A DNA stretch of 64,000 bases from an uncultured Roseobacter sp. (GTDB lineage Bacteria > Pseudomonadota > Alphaproteobacteria > Rhodobacterales > Rhodobacteraceae), in contig NZ_CANMNK010000001.1 in the NCBI RefSeq assembly GCF_947499265.1, positions 581,001-645,000 on the forward strand, given 5' to 3'. Shown here piece after piece: positions 55,312 to 64,000 of the stretch (positions are counted from its first letter, which is position 1; the number at the start of each line of letters is the position of its first letter). The position numbers and the translations under genes are program-made. Below the pieces are notes generated by a model that saw only the letters and a list, made by a program, of their open reading frames with translations, had not been told where the DNA came from and ran no database searches.

Positions 55312-56190
55312 TCACCTTCTTTCAGCAGGCTCGTTCTGGACTTCTGCACGCAGTAAAGCCGTCAATCCGGCACGGTAGTCTGGGTAGAGCAAGGTCACGC
55401 CAAGTTCGTGCTTAATCCGGTCATTTTGCACCTTCTTGCTTTCGGCGTAAAAGCTGCGCGCCATTGGTGTCATCTCTGCGGTCTCGAAATCGACCGCTGG
55501 CGGCAAGGGCAACCCCAGAAGCTCGGCGGCATGGGCGATCACGTCCTGCGGCGGCGCGGGATTATCGTCACAAAGGTTATAAACCGCGCCGGGATTGGGC
55601 TGCGCGAGCGAGGCCTCCAGCACCTGGGCGATATCCTCGACGTGGATGCGCGAAAAAACCTGCCCTTTCTTGATGATCCGGCGCGCCGTTCCCTTGCGGA
55701 CCTTGGCAAAGGGGCCACGCCCGGGCCCATAGATACCAGCCAACCGAAAGATGTGTAGCTTCAGGTCCGGGATCGCCTGCCAGGCTGCCTCTGCCGCGAC
55801 GCGTGCCAATCCGCGCGCTGTTGAGGGGGTCAGCGGGGAGGTTTCATCCACCCATCCCCCCTGGTGATCGCCGTAAACGCCGGTAGTGGAGAGGTATCCG
55901 GCCCAATCTAACCGGGGCGCTGCGGCTTCGATTTCGGCGCGCATCACCGCCAGTGTCGGATCGCCCTCCGGGCCCGGCCCCGCAGAAACCAGCAGCGCAT
56001 TCGCCTGTTCCAGCGCGGCGTTCAAATCCCTGCCGGGCCAAATCACCGGCTCAACACCCGTTGCGGCGATCTCTTCGACCTTGGCTGCGCTGCGGGTTGT
56101 CCCTATCACGCGCCATCCGTTCGGGATCAACCGCGCCGCAAGCGCGCGCGCACTGAAACCGTGGCCAATAGAAAGAAGTGTCTTTGTCAT
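55312..56190 (-). CDS. SDR-family NAD(P)-dependent oxidoreductase (YeeZ-like)
   Basis: 292 residues of the extended, atypical SDR group: GHGFSARALAARL nucleotide-binding start, LSTTGVYGDHQGGWVDE, RLAGIYGPGRGPFAKVRKG and FSRIHVEDIAQVLEASL. Function unknown. It is convergent with dxs and follows the enoyl-CoA hydratase gene in the same direction (53-base gap). Confidence 0.82.
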   Translation of the reverse strand: MTKTLLSIGHGFSARALAARLIPNGWRVIGTTRSAAKVEEIAATGVEPVIWPGRDLNAALEQANALLVSAGPGPEGDPTLAVMRAEIEAAAPRLDWAGYLSTTGVYGDHQGGWVDETSPLTPSTARGLARVAAEAAWQAIPDLKLHIFRLAGIYGPGRGPFAKVRKGTARRIIKKGQVFSRIHVEDIAQVLEASLAQPNPGAVYNLCDDNPAPPQDVIAHAAELLGLPLPPAVDFETAEMTPMARSFYAESKKVQNDRIKHELGVTLLYPDYRAGLTALLRAEVQNEPAERR

Positions 56191-56243
56191 GCGCTCAAAG
56201 TGAACGTCTCAGCGGTAAGGTTCAAGCGCGGAACGCGAGGATG

Positions 56244-57023
56244 CTAGCGCCCTTTCCACACGGGGTCACGTTTTTCGGCAAAGGCGCGCGCGCCCTCAAG
56301 CTGATCCTCGGAGGCATAAAGGCGATCCACTGTTTCCAGCTGACGTTTGGTGATGCGGTTCATCGCGTCCTGGAACTTCGCATCTTCCGCGTCACGCACG
56401 ATTTCCTTGATCGCCGCGTAAACAAGCGGCGGCCCGGAAGCGAGCAATTCCGCCAGCGCCCAGGCGCGGTCCATCAGCGCATCCGCAGATAGGATTTCAT
56501 TGACCAGCCCCCAGTTTTTAGCCTCGGAAGCGTCAAACCAGCGCCCGGTCAGCAAAAGCTCCATCGCGATGTGATAGGGGATACGTTTCGGCAATTTCAC
56601 AGAAGCAGCGTCAGCGACGGTCCCGGAACGGATCTCGGGCAGTGCAAATGTCGCATGGTCTGCGGCCAAAATCAGATCCGCACTCAGCGCCAGTTCCAGC
56701 CCGCCACCGCAGGCAATGCCGTTCACGGCAGCGATCACCGGTTTGTTCATCCCGCGTAATTCCTGCAACCCGCCAAAGCCGCCGATGCCGTAATCGCCAT
56801 CCACCGCGTCGCCGTCTGCCGCCGCTTTTAAGTCCCATCCCGGACAGAAAAACTTCTCACCACCCCCGGTCAGGATGGCGACGCGCAGGTCGGGATCGTC
56901 CCGGAAATCTGCAAAGACCTCACCCATGATGCGGGAGGTTTCCAGATCAATGGCATTCGCTTTGGGCCGGTCCAGCGTGACCAGCAAAACGGCCCCTTTT
57001 CGGGTGGTTTTGATCGGGTTCAT
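56244..57023 (-). CDS. Enoyl-CoA hydratase/isomerase (carnitinyl-CoA dehydratase-like)
   Basis: 259 residues of the crotonase fold: oxyanion-hole segments FFCPGWDLKAAADGD and GIACGGGLELALSADLILAADHATFALPEIRSG, with the two glutamates of the active site present. The sequence is closest in pattern to CaiD. It begins inside the end of the acyl-CoA synthetase gene (77-base overlap). CaiD-type hydration between carnitinyl- and crotonobetainyl-CoA is inference. Confidence 0.85.
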   Translation of the reverse strand: MNPIKTTRKGAVLLVTLDRPKANAIDLETSRIMGEVFADFRDDPDLRVAILTGGGEKFFCPGWDLKAAADGDAVDGDYGIGGFGGLQELRGMNKPVIAAVNGIACGGGLELALSADLILAADHATFALPEIRSGTVADAASVKLPKRIPYHIAMELLLTGRWFDASEAKNWGLVNEILSADALMDRAWALAELLASGPPLVYAAIKEIVRDAEDAKFQDAMNRITKRQLETVDRLYASEDQLEGARAFAEKRDPVWKGR

Positions 57024-59058
57024 CTAAGCCTCCTTGGACGTGTGTGGGGGGGGACATTAGGATCAGCGCATCCGCCGCCACGGCGCGCTCCGGGGTACAT
57101 ATGAGCGGATTGACCTCAACCTCGCTGATTGCGCCTGCATGCGCAATGATGCAAGCCTGCACGGCCATAACGGCGGTGATGATTGCATCCATATGCGCAG
57201 CGGGCCTGCCCCGATATCCGGTCAAAAGCGAATAGGTTTTGAGCGTTTCAAGCGCGTCTGCGACATCTGTTTCCGTCACCGGCAACAAAAGCGATACGCT
57301 GTCCTGCCACAGTTCGGTCAAGACACCGCCTGTCCCGAGGGTCAGCACGAAACCATGTGCTGCATCGCGCGTCACCCCAACGAGCAGTTCCGCAACCGCC
57401 CCCTGCACCATTTCCTCTACGAGAAAGCTGTTGGCCGACATTTCCCGGGCCTTGGTCAGCGCCTCGTGTGTCAGATTCAGCCGAACCGCACCCGCTTCGG
57501 ATTTATGTGCGCTACCTTGCCCTTTCAAAACCAGCGGCGCTGCCAGCCCGCGTGCCGTGCTTGCATCCGGAGGGCGATCAGAAACGATACTGTTCGGCGT
57601 TGGCAAACCGTATCGCCGTAACAGCGTTTTGGCCTCTGCCTCGCTCAGCATGATGGACGCCCGTTCAGGCCCCGGGGGTACGGGCGGAACATCATCCGGT
57701 GGCCTTATGCTGGCGGCGGCCTCGGCGGCGCGCATGGCCTCGCACAGACCGCATATAGGAGTCACACCCGCAGCCATCAGGCGATCCGACACATCCGGTG
57801 GCATCAGCTCAGGCAGTGTCGCGACCACGGCCACGGGGCGTCCGCTGCGCGCGCGCACGGCAATGGCCGCCTGCGTCGCACTTTCCCAATCACTTGCGTC
57901 GGTGTGCGGGTAATCAATGACCAGCATCAGCAAACCAATGTGGGATGCCGCCATCGGCAGCCAGGCCGCCGTCATTTTTGCGACATCTCCCCAGATATAA
58001 GTATGATAATCCAAGGGGTTGGAAAGTGCCACCATCGGACCCAACGCATCGGACAATGCAGTCTTTTGCGCCGCTTTTAGGGGTGGAAAATGCAGGCGCA
58101 TATTGGTCGCCGTATCCGCCGCCAGACTGGCCTCGCCCCCCGAGCAGCTGATGCAAGACAGCGCGTTTGTCTCAAGCGGACCGTTGCAGTGCAGCAGCTT
58201 CAGGGTCTCCAGAAAACTGGGCAGATCGTCCAAACGGGCGATGCCCAACCGGCGCAAAAGCGCTGTGGCACCGGCATCGCTCCCTGCCAAAGACGCGGTA
58301 TGGGAGACGGTTGCGGTTTGCGCCTGCTTAGACGCACCAACCTTCAGCGCGATCAATGGCACCGCCCTGTCGCGCGCCTTCAGCGCCAGGGCATGCCATG
58401 CACTGGGATCCCCAAACCCCTCGACATGCAGGCCGATGGCCGTGATCCGTGGATCATCCAGCAGGGCCATCGCGATCTCGGCCTGGCCGATCTGCGCCAT
58501 GTTTCCGCAGGTCACGACAGCCGCAATCGGCAGCCCCCGCCGCTGCATGGTCAGGTTGATCGCAATGTTGGAACTTTGCGTCAGTATGGCGACACCCTGA
58601 TCGACCCGCTTACACCCGTGCTGATCCGGCCAGAGCAGCGCGCCATCCAATGCATTGATGAACCCATAGCAATTGGGGCCAAGGATTGGCATGTCGCCCG
58701 CTGCGGCAACAAGCGCGGCCTGCAAATTCTGGCTCTGCGCATCTTCAGATGCCGCTTCGGAAAAGCCCGAGGCAAAACACACCGCCCCGCCTGCGCCCAT
58801 GTCCGACAGCGCTTTTACGGTCTGAATGGTGGCATTCCGGTTGACCCCAATAAAAACCGCATCGGGCGGTCCCGGCAAATCTCTAACATCCACAACTGCC
58901 TTGACGCCTGCAACCTCGATCCGCCCCGGATGCACCAACCAGATCTGTCCCGAAAAGCCCATTTTCTGCGCCTGCATGATGACCTGACGACACCACGCAC
59001 CACCACCAATCACCGCAATGGACTGCGGCGCCAGCAACCGCGAAAGATTACGGCTCAT
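56947..59058 (-). CDS. Acyl-CoA synthetase, NDP-forming (acetate-CoA ligase family)
   Basis: 703 residues: CoA-binding Rossmann domain (SIAVIGGGAWCRQVIMQAQKMGF), then two succinyl-CoA-ligase-like domains with the catalytic SHTASLAGSD histidine area, and an ATP-grasp domain (MLSEAEAKTLLRRYGLPTPNSIVSD, LVLKGQGSAHKSEAGAV, EVNPLI). It activates an organic acid to its CoA ester using ATP or GTP. Neighbours suggest carnitine/crotonobetaine-like acids. ATG 59058 chosen at the Rossmann start; the tail of 77 bases overlaps the next gene. Confidence 0.88.
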   Translation of the reverse strand: MSRNLSRLLAPQSIAVIGGGAWCRQVIMQAQKMGFSGQIWLVHPGRIEVAGVKAVVDVRDLPGPPDAVFIGVNRNATIQTVKALSDMGAGGAVCFASGFSEAASEDAQSQNLQAALVAAAGDMPILGPNCYGFINALDGALLWPDQHGCKRVDQGVAILTQSSNIAINLTMQRRGLPIAAVVTCGNMAQIGQAEIAMALLDDPRITAIGLHVEGFGDPSAWHALALKARDRAVPLIALKVGASKQAQTATVSHTASLAGSDAGATALLRRLGIARLDDLPSFLETLKLLHCNGPLETNALSCISCSGGEASLAADTATNMRLHFPPLKAAQKTALSDALGPMVALSNPLDYHTYIWGDVAKMTAAWLPMAASHIGLLMLVIDYPHTDASDWESATQAAIAVRARSGRPVAVVATLPELMPPDVSDRLMAAGVTPICGLCEAMRAAEAAASIRPPDDVPPVPPGPERASIMLSEAEAKTLLRRYGLPTPNSIVSDRPPDASTARGLAAPLVLKGQGSAHKSEAGAVRLNLTHEALTKAREMSANSFLVEEMVQGAVAELLVGVTRDAAHGFVLTLGTGGVLTELWQDSVSLLLPVTETDVADALETLKTYSLLTGYRGRPAAHMDAIITAVMAVQACIIAHAGAISEVEVNPLICTPERAVAADALILMSPPTHVQGGLDEPDQNHPKRGRFAGHAGPAQSECH

Positions 59059-59113
59059 CGCAGCCCTGCCGGTTTCTTCTGGCCGAAAATATCCCCGCCG
59101 GAGGCATAAAACC

Positions 59114-60277
59114 TCATGCGCCCAGCGCCCGCAGCAAATCGCGGCTGATGATATGGCGTTGAATCTCAGATGTCCCGTCCCAGATCCGCTCGACCCGCGC
59201 ATCGCGCCAGAACCGTTCCAGCGGATAGTCATCCATCAGCCCCATGCCGCCATGGATCTGGATCGCGGCGTCGGTTACCCGTGCCAGCATCTCCGAAGCG
59301 TAGAGCTTGGCACTGGCAATCTCCCGGTTCGCGGGCAGCCCCTTATCCAACCTATCCGCGCTGGCCAGCGTCAGCAGATCTGCGGCATCGATTTCCGTAA
59401 CCATATCGGCAAGCTGAAAACTGACGCCCTGAAACTTGCCGATCTTCTGGCCGAACTGCTCGCGCTCGGCGGCATAAGTCAGCGCATAGTCAAACACGCG
59501 GCGCGCGCGGCCCACCGACATGGTCGCAACCGTGATGCGCGTTGCATAAAGCCAGGTGTTCATCACCTCGAAACCACCGTCCACCTCCCCAAGAATCTGC
59601 GTGTCCGGTAGCCTGCAGTCGTCGAAATCGAGGATCATGTTCTTGTAGCCGCGATGGCTGACGGATTTATACCCGTCGCGGATGGTAAACCCCGGCGTGC
59701 CACGATCGACCAGAAACGCTGTGATCCGTTTCTTCGGTCCTTTTGGCGTCTGATCCTCGCCGGTTGCGATGAAAACGATGATGAAATCGGCATGCTCCGC
59801 GCCCGAGATGAAATGCTTGGTCCCGTTCACCACCCAATCGCCCCCCTCGCGCACGGCGGCGCATTTCATGCCCCGCACATCAGATCCGGCCCCGGGCTCG
59901 GTCATCGCCAGCGCGTCCATCTTTTCACCCCTTACGGCCGGCATCAGGTAGCGCTCCACCTGCTCACCTTCACAGGCCATCAGGATGTTCTGCGGACGAC
60001 CAAAGAAGTGATTGAGCGCCATGGAGCCACGTCCCAACTCCCGCTCCACCAATGCAAACTCAAGGTGGTTCAGCCCCGCACAACCGACGCTTTCGGGGAA
60101 GTTGCAGGCGTAAAACCCCAACTCAAGGGTCTTGCGCTTGATCTCCTGCGCGATCTCATGGGGCACTTCACCGGTGCGTTCCACCAACTCTTCGTGCGGG
60201 TAGATCTCTTTTTCGACAAAGCTGCGGACAGTCTCCGCAATCATCTGGTGTTCTTCAGTCAGGCCATAGGCGGTCAT
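59114..60277 (-). CDS. Acyl-CoA dehydrogenase family protein
   Basis: 387 residues with the ACAD fold: YGLTEEHQMIAETVRSFVEKEIYP, LAMTEPGAGSDVRGMKCAA, GTKHFISGAEHADFIIVF, EREQFGQKIGKFQGVSFQLADM, IQIHGGMGLMDDYPLERFWRD (FAD region), and IWDGTSEIQRHIISRDLL. Oxidises an acyl-CoA; with the synthetase and the CaiD-like gene it resembles crotonobetainyl-CoA metabolism. ATG 60277 begins exactly at the conserved domain. Confidence 0.92.
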   Translation of the reverse strand: MTAYGLTEEHQMIAETVRSFVEKEIYPHEELVERTGEVPHEIAQEIKRKTLELGFYACNFPESVGCAGLNHLEFALVERELGRGSMALNHFFGRPQNILMACEGEQVERYLMPAVRGEKMDALAMTEPGAGSDVRGMKCAAVREGGDWVVNGTKHFISGAEHADFIIVFIATGEDQTPKGPKKRITAFLVDRGTPGFTIRDGYKSVSHRGYKNMILDFDDCRLPDTQILGEVDGGFEVMNTWLYATRITVATMSVGRARRVFDYALTYAAEREQFGQKIGKFQGVSFQLADMVTEIDAADLLTLASADRLDKGLPANREIASAKLYASEMLARVTDAAIQIHGGMGLMDDYPLERFWRDARVERIWDGTSEIQRHIISRDLLRALGA

Positions 60278-60518
60278 GGGATCAGGTCTTTCATAAACAT
60301 TGGAAAAAAGCGCAGGGATGCGCTTATCTCCCCAGACGCCGTGTGCTTGTCCAGACCGACAGATCGTCAATAACCACACGACGCCGCATCACGTGTACAT
60401 CTGCTTTTTATGCGTGCGCGCGTCATCCCGTGGGCGCAGCATCCATTGAAACAGCGGGGTCTGCACCAATCGCGCCGGGGGGTGATCGTTCCCGCGCCCG
60501 GCTCCCCGGGCTTCGGCG

Positions 60519-61274
60519 TCATTGGGCATAGGTTGACCCTTCTTCATCCAGAATGGCCATGAGTTCCGCCAAATGACGCGCGTCCTGTTCGGGATAGGTC
60601 TCCAGCTCCTGCGCCGTCTTCTCGGCCACATCATCCGACAATACGCGCAAGGGCTGTCCGGTTTGCAGCGCCATGATGTAGGTCATACAGGCCCGCTCGA
60701 AATAATAGAGCCGGTTGAAGGTGTCCGCGACGGTGTCGCCAATGATCATGATCCCGTGGTTGCCCATGATCATGACCTTCTTTTTCGGGTCATCAAAGAG
60801 CTGCGCGCAGCGCTCCCCTTCCTCTTCGAAGGCCAGCCCACCGTAGTTTTCATCGATGACATAACGATTGAAAAACGTGCAGGCGTTCTGATCCACTGGC
60901 GGCAGGCGGCTGTCGGCCAGGGCTGCCAAAGCCGTGGCATAGGGCGAATGCACATGCATCGCGCAGCGGGCGTGGGCGCAGTGCCTATGCAACCCGCCGT
61001 GCAACCCCCAGGCGGTGGGGTCGGGGGCATCCGGCCCTTGCAGTGTTTCCGGATCATTGGCGTCCACCACGATCAGATCGGACGCCCTGATGCGCGAAAA
61101 ATGCATTTGGTTGGGGTTCATCAGGAATTTGGTACCATCGTCATTGATCGCCAGGCTGAAGTGGTTTGCCACCGCCTCGTGCATGTTCAGCCGCACCGTC
61201 CAGCGGAAGGCGGCGGCAAGGTCCACGCGTTCCTGCCAGTGTTCCATATTCGGGCGCATCTCGGTCACAGACAT
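60519..61274 (-). CDS. Class II aldolase/adducin-family protein
   Basis: 251 residues: VDLAAAFRWTVRLNMHEAVANHFS and the metal-binding histidines in HCAHARCAMHVHSPYATALA and GNHGIMIIGDTVADTFNRLYYFERA. Zinc-dependent retro-aldol or decarboxylase-type activity, substrate unknown. It is the first gene of the minus-strand operon that reads on to the acyl-CoA genes (a 241-base gap, with no gene, precedes the dehydrogenase). Divergent from the LysR gene. Confidence 0.85.
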   Translation of the reverse strand: MSVTEMRPNMEHWQERVDLAAAFRWTVRLNMHEAVANHFSLAINDDGTKFLMNPNQMHFSRIRASDLIVVDANDPETLQGPDAPDPTAWGLHGGLHRHCAHARCAMHVHSPYATALAALADSRLPPVDQNACTFFNRYVIDENYGGLAFEEEGERCAQLFDDPKKKVMIMGNHGIMIIGDTVADTFNRLYYFERACMTYIMALQTGQPLRVLSDDVAEKTAQELETYPEQDARHLAELMAILDEEGSTYAQ

Positions 61275-61351
61275 GGGGCTTCCTCCGCTCAGGCTTGACC
61301 ATATGACAACACCGCCACGCCTTGCTTGACCAACGAAAAAAACGCAATCTG

Positions 61352-61372
61352 TCCATAAGTTGAACTAATGGA
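61352..61372. promoter_or_regulatory. Candidate LysR operator dyad
   Basis: Inverted repeat over 21 bases: outer arms TCCAT (61352-61356) and ATGGA (61368-61372), inner arms AGTT and AACT, with only the centre base and two symmetric positions off. It ends nine bases before the LysR start, as expected of an autoregulatory site, in the divergent region to the aldolase gene. Confidence 0.7.
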
Positions 61373-61381
61373 TGAGTTATA

Positions 61382-62266
61382 ATGGCTGACTTGCCGCCCC
61401 TTAACTGGCTGCGCGCTTTTGAGGCTTCCGCCCGGAACCTCAGCTTCACTGGCGCCGCGCGGGATCTGAACATGACGCAAAGTGCCGTGAGCCAGCAGAT
61501 CAAATCGCTTGAGGCCTTTCTGGGGCGTCCCCTGTTTCATCGCCGAACCCGGGCGCTGGAACTGACCCAGACCGGCATCAGCTACCTGCCCGTGGTGCGT
61601 GACGCCTTTCGCACGCTGGCCCATGGCACCCGTGCGCTGACGCGGAAAGAAGGCGACGTGCTGCAGGTGCAATCCAACCTCAGCTTCGCCATTCATTGGC
61701 TGGCGCCCCGGCTAATCGATTTTCGCCGCAAGCATCCTGAGGTCCAGATCAACATCGAAACCGAGCTTTGGGAGCCGCGCGAGATGGCCGAGGGCGCGGA
61801 TGTCGAGATCCGGTTTTCCCTGCGCCCCTCTGACCGTGTGCATGCCGAGTTGCTGCTCACGGATCACTACTATCCCGTCTGCGCGCCCGGCTATCCTGTC
61901 ACGCTGGACACGCTGGCTGCACAGCCGCTCTATGATTGCTCCAACATGATGGGGACATGGGCGGTCTGGGCCGAAGAACAGGGGTTGCAGTGGCCCGACC
62001 CGCCCGTCACCTATGCCACCACCTATTCGGTTCCCCTGTCTGTCGCCATGACGGGAGGTGGCATGGCGCTGGGGCATGACGCCATAGCGCAGGGTCCGAT
62101 CAAAGCGGGACACCTGATCGCGCCTTTCGCGCATCGCGCGGAGATGCAGGAAGCTTATTACCTGATCCTATCGCCCCGCGCGCAGGAAATGAGCGCAGCA
62201 GAGGCCTTTACCAGCTGGCTCAGAGCGGAAATCGCACAACAGAAAGCGGCTCGCACCTCGCCTTAG
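61382..62266 (+). CDS. LysR-family regulator (GcvA-like)
   Basis: 294 residues: N-terminal HTH (LNWLRAFEASARNLSFTGAARDLNMTQSAVSQQIKSLEAFLGRPLFHRRTRALELTQTG) and a periplasmic-binding-like effector domain (LAPRLIDFRRKHPEVQINIETELW). The GcvA-type start (LPPLNWLRAFEAS) is evident. It is expected to regulate the divergent aldolase/acyl-CoA operon. Confidence 0.9.
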   Translation: MADLPPLNWLRAFEASARNLSFTGAARDLNMTQSAVSQQIKSLEAFLGRPLFHRRTRALELTQTGISYLPVVRDAFRTLAHGTRALTRKEGDVLQVQSNLSFAIHWLAPRLIDFRRKHPEVQINIETELWEPREMAEGADVEIRFSLRPSDRVHAELLLTDHYYPVCAPGYPVTLDTLAAQPLYDCSNMMGTWAVWAEEQGLQWPDPPVTYATTYSVPLSVAMTGGGMALGHDAIAQGPIKAGHLIAPFAHRAEMQEAYYLILSPRAQEMSAAEAFTSWLRAEIAQQKAARTSP

Positions 62267-62268
62267 GT

Positions 62269-62688
62269 TCAAAGCGGACGGCTCGGCACCCACGCATAGC
62301 CATCGTTGCACAGGATATAAGCCTCGCGCAGGCCGTGTGGTTTGTCGGTGGGCGGTTGCAGGATCATGGCACCCAGCGCTTCGGCCCGGGCGACCGCCAC
62401 TTCTGGATCGGTGTCATAGAGGCGGATTTCGATCCCCGCCCCGCGCGGCGGGTTTTCCGGCACCAGACCCAGGAGCGGGTTTTCGGCATAGGTGCCGTCG
62501 CTGTGCAGTTGAAACACCTCTGCGCCATAGGTGATGATCGCAAAATCATCGCTCAACCGGTGCACGCCCACTGCAAAGACCGCCTCCAGAAACGCGCAGG
62601 TTGCCCGCACATCCCGCACCAACAGGTTCAGCCCGATGCCGCGCAGGCTTTTGCCGAAATCATCCGCCGAGACCGTTTCATAGTCCAT
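62269..62688 (-). CDS. VOC (glyoxalase/bleomycin-resistance)-family protein
   Basis: 139 residues: GIGLNLLVRDVRATCAFLEAVFAVGVHRLSDDFAII and EIRLYDTDPEVAVARAEALGAMILQPPTDKPHGLREAYILCNDGYAWVPS, the two half-barrels of a VOC domain. I start at ATG 62688; ATG 62712 is possible. Stop is three bases from the LysR stop (convergent). Substrate unknown. Confidence 0.8.
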   Translation of the reverse strand: MDYETVSADDFGKSLRGIGLNLLVRDVRATCAFLEAVFAVGVHRLSDDFAIITYGAEVFQLHSDGTYAENPLLGLVPENPPRGAGIEIRLYDTDPEVAVARAEALGAMILQPPTDKPHGLREAYILCNDGYAWVPSRPL

Positions 62689-62738
62689 CCGTTGCGCTCC
62701 CCGCTTGAACATCCCCAAAACCCATGGCACCTAGGGAC

Positions 62739-64000
62739 ATGACGCATGCATCTTTCCCTTCATGGCCCTCATCCGCAGCTCAGTTGGTCGCCGTCGCCAC
62801 GGGACGCAGCCCAGCCGATACCGTCATTCGCGCAGGCAAATGGATCAATGTCCATACCCGCGAAATCCTGCCCGATCATGATATCGCGATTGTCGCCGGG
62901 CGCATTGCCTGCGTGGTGCCCGATGCCTCTCATTGCCTGGGTCCTGAAACGCAGGTGATCGAGGCCGACGGCCGCTACATGATCCCCGGTCTGTGCGACG
63001 GGCATATGCATATTGAATCCGGCATGCTGACCCCGGCGGAATTCGCCCGTGCGGTGATCCCCCATGGCACGACCAGCATGTTCACCGACCCACATGAGAT
63101 TGCCAATGTGCTGGGCCTCGACGGCGTGCGCATGATGCATGATGAGGCGTTGATGCAGCCGGTGAACATTTTCACGCAGATGCCCTCCTGCGCGCCGTCG
63201 GCGCCGGGGATGGAGACGACAGGGTTTGAAATCACGGCTGAAGATGTCGCCGAGGCGATGCAATGGCCGGGGATTATCGGATTGGGGGAGATGATGAATT
63301 TCCCTGGTGTGTCGAACGCCGACCCCAAGATGCTGGCCGAGATGGCCGCAACGCAAAACGCGGGCAAAACGGTGGGGGGGCACTATGCCTCGCCCGATCT
63401 GGGGCCTGCCTTTGCGGGCTATGTGGCGGGCGGTCCGGCAGACGATCATGAAGGCACCTGCGAGGCCGATGCCATCGCGCGGATGCGGCAGGGGATGCGG
63501 TCGATGATCCGGCTGGGTTCGGCCTGGTATGACGTGGAAAGCCAGATTACCGCGATCACCGAAAAGGGCCTCGATCCGCGCAACATGATCCTCTGCACAG
63601 ATGACAGCCACTCCGGCACGTTGGTGAATGACGGGCATATGAACCGCGTGGTGCGCCACGCCATCGACTGCGGCTGCGACCCGCTGGTGGCACTGCAGAT
63701 GGCCACGATCAACACGGCCACGCATTTCGGGCTGGAACGCGAGATTGGTTCGCTGACGCCCGGCAGGCGGGGCGACGTGATCCTGACATCCGACCTGAAA
63801 ACCCTACCCATCGAGACCGTGATCGCCCGCGGCCAAATCGTCGCGGAGAACGGCACCTGTCTCGTGGAGTGCCCACACTACGACTGGCCCTCCGCGGCGC
63901 GACAGACTGTGCATTTGGGCAAGACCCTCGCTGCGGATGATTTCGCTATTGCGGCGCCTACGGGGGCCAATGCCGTGCGCGCCAATGTCATCGGCGTGGT
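62739..64000 (+). CDS. ade: Adenine deaminase (3' end beyond the window)
   Basis: The first 420 codons of an amidohydrolase-family enzyme that converts adenine to hypoxanthine in purine salvage. Signs are the YMIPGLCDGHMHIESGM metal-binding motif, FTDPHEIANVLGLDG, GLGEMMNFPGV, GGHYASPDLG and CTDDSHSGTL, all of Ade type. ATG 62739 overlaps nothing. The C-terminal part runs off the right edge. Confidence 0.93.
   Translation, partial: MTHASFPSWPSSAAQLVAVATGRSPADTVIRAGKWINVHTREILPDHDIAIVAGRIACVVPDASHCLGPETQVIEADGRYMIPGLCDGHMHIESGMLTPAEFARAVIPHGTTSMFTDPHEIANVLGLDGVRMMHDEALMQPVNIFTQMPSCAPSAPGMETTGFEITAEDVAEAMQWPGIIGLGEMMNFPGVSNADPKMLAEMAATQNAGKTVGGHYASPDLGPAFAGYVAGGPADDHEGTCEADAIARMRQGMRSMIRLGSAWYDVESQITAITEKGLDPRNMILCTDDSHSGTLVNDGHMNRVVRHAIDCGCDPLVALQMATINTATHFGLEREIGSLTPGRRGDVILTSDLKTLPIETVIARGQIVAENGTCLVECPHYDWPSAARQTVHLGKTLAADDFAIAAPTGANAVRANVIGV

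Noticed and set aside
62769-63725. A 318-codon antisense frame over the adenine-deaminase gene
   Set aside because: The + strand carries all adenine-deaminase motifs; the antisense product is histidine- and arginine-rich and unrelated to any protein family.
1-64000. CRISPR arrays, rRNA genes, prophage structural genes
   Set aside because: No regularly spaced repeats, no rRNA sequence and no phage structural gene could be found.

Overview
The window looks like chromosome of a marine alphaproteobacterium of the Roseobacter group (Rhodobacteraceae). The evidence is a high G+C sequence with ATGA-coupled operons, a cytochrome bc1 operon, a PetP/PetR-type MarR plus response-regulator pair, a VPLPA-CTERM protein, an adenosylcobalamin-dependent ribonucleotide reductase, CtrA-type boxes and the neighbourhood xseB-ispA-dxs. 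The species cannot be named from the sequence alone.

Positions 1-7.9 kb hold a carbohydrate/compatible-solute uptake cassette. A LacI-type regulator diverges from a binding protein, two permeases, an ATPase, a GH63-like glycosylglycerate hydrolase and a D-lyxose/mannose-isomerase-like protein. An SDR follows. Together these suggest import and breakdown of a glycosylglycerate such as mannosylglycerate. Positions 7.9-13.1 kb hold a short class II ribonucleotide-reductase-like gene coupled to a DUF1653 gene and preceded by two perfect CtrA full sites, then a GST and a PAS-GGDEF-EAL protein.

Positions 13-31 kb form an accessory zone that ends at a tRNA-Lys gene whose 3' end faces it. Its left part is gene-poor and decaying: a periplasmic binding protein, a VPLPA-CTERM protein, a bactofilin with an orphan coding fragment, a small lipoprotein, a wrecked R2K ATP-grasp gene, a transposase fragment and a metallophosphoesterase with an early stop. 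Inside the zone is an intact, tightly coupled operon (18.8-29.2 kb) joining a Dpp/Opp-type ABC importer to a hydantoinase/oxoprolinase and two tandem DUF917 proteins, under a large LuxR-type regulator.

Positions 31-64 kb are mainly core genome: dapF-mtaB, a Crp regulator flanked by two perfect CRP boxes and two very small genes, petABC, an FMN-riboswitch-controlled ribH, a TPP-riboswitch-controlled thiBPQ operon, aroC, cobO, phoD, ilvE, petP-petR, xseB-ispA-dxs, an acyl-CoA/carnitine-type catabolic operon with a LysR regulator upstream, and the start of an adenine deaminase gene that runs off the window.

The most noteworthy items are the CtrA-flanked reductase that lacks one of the conserved redox cysteines, the DUF917/hydantoinase/ABC operon, the Crp/small-protein unit, the DapF with serine at a catalytic cysteine position, and several clear operator-like dyads.
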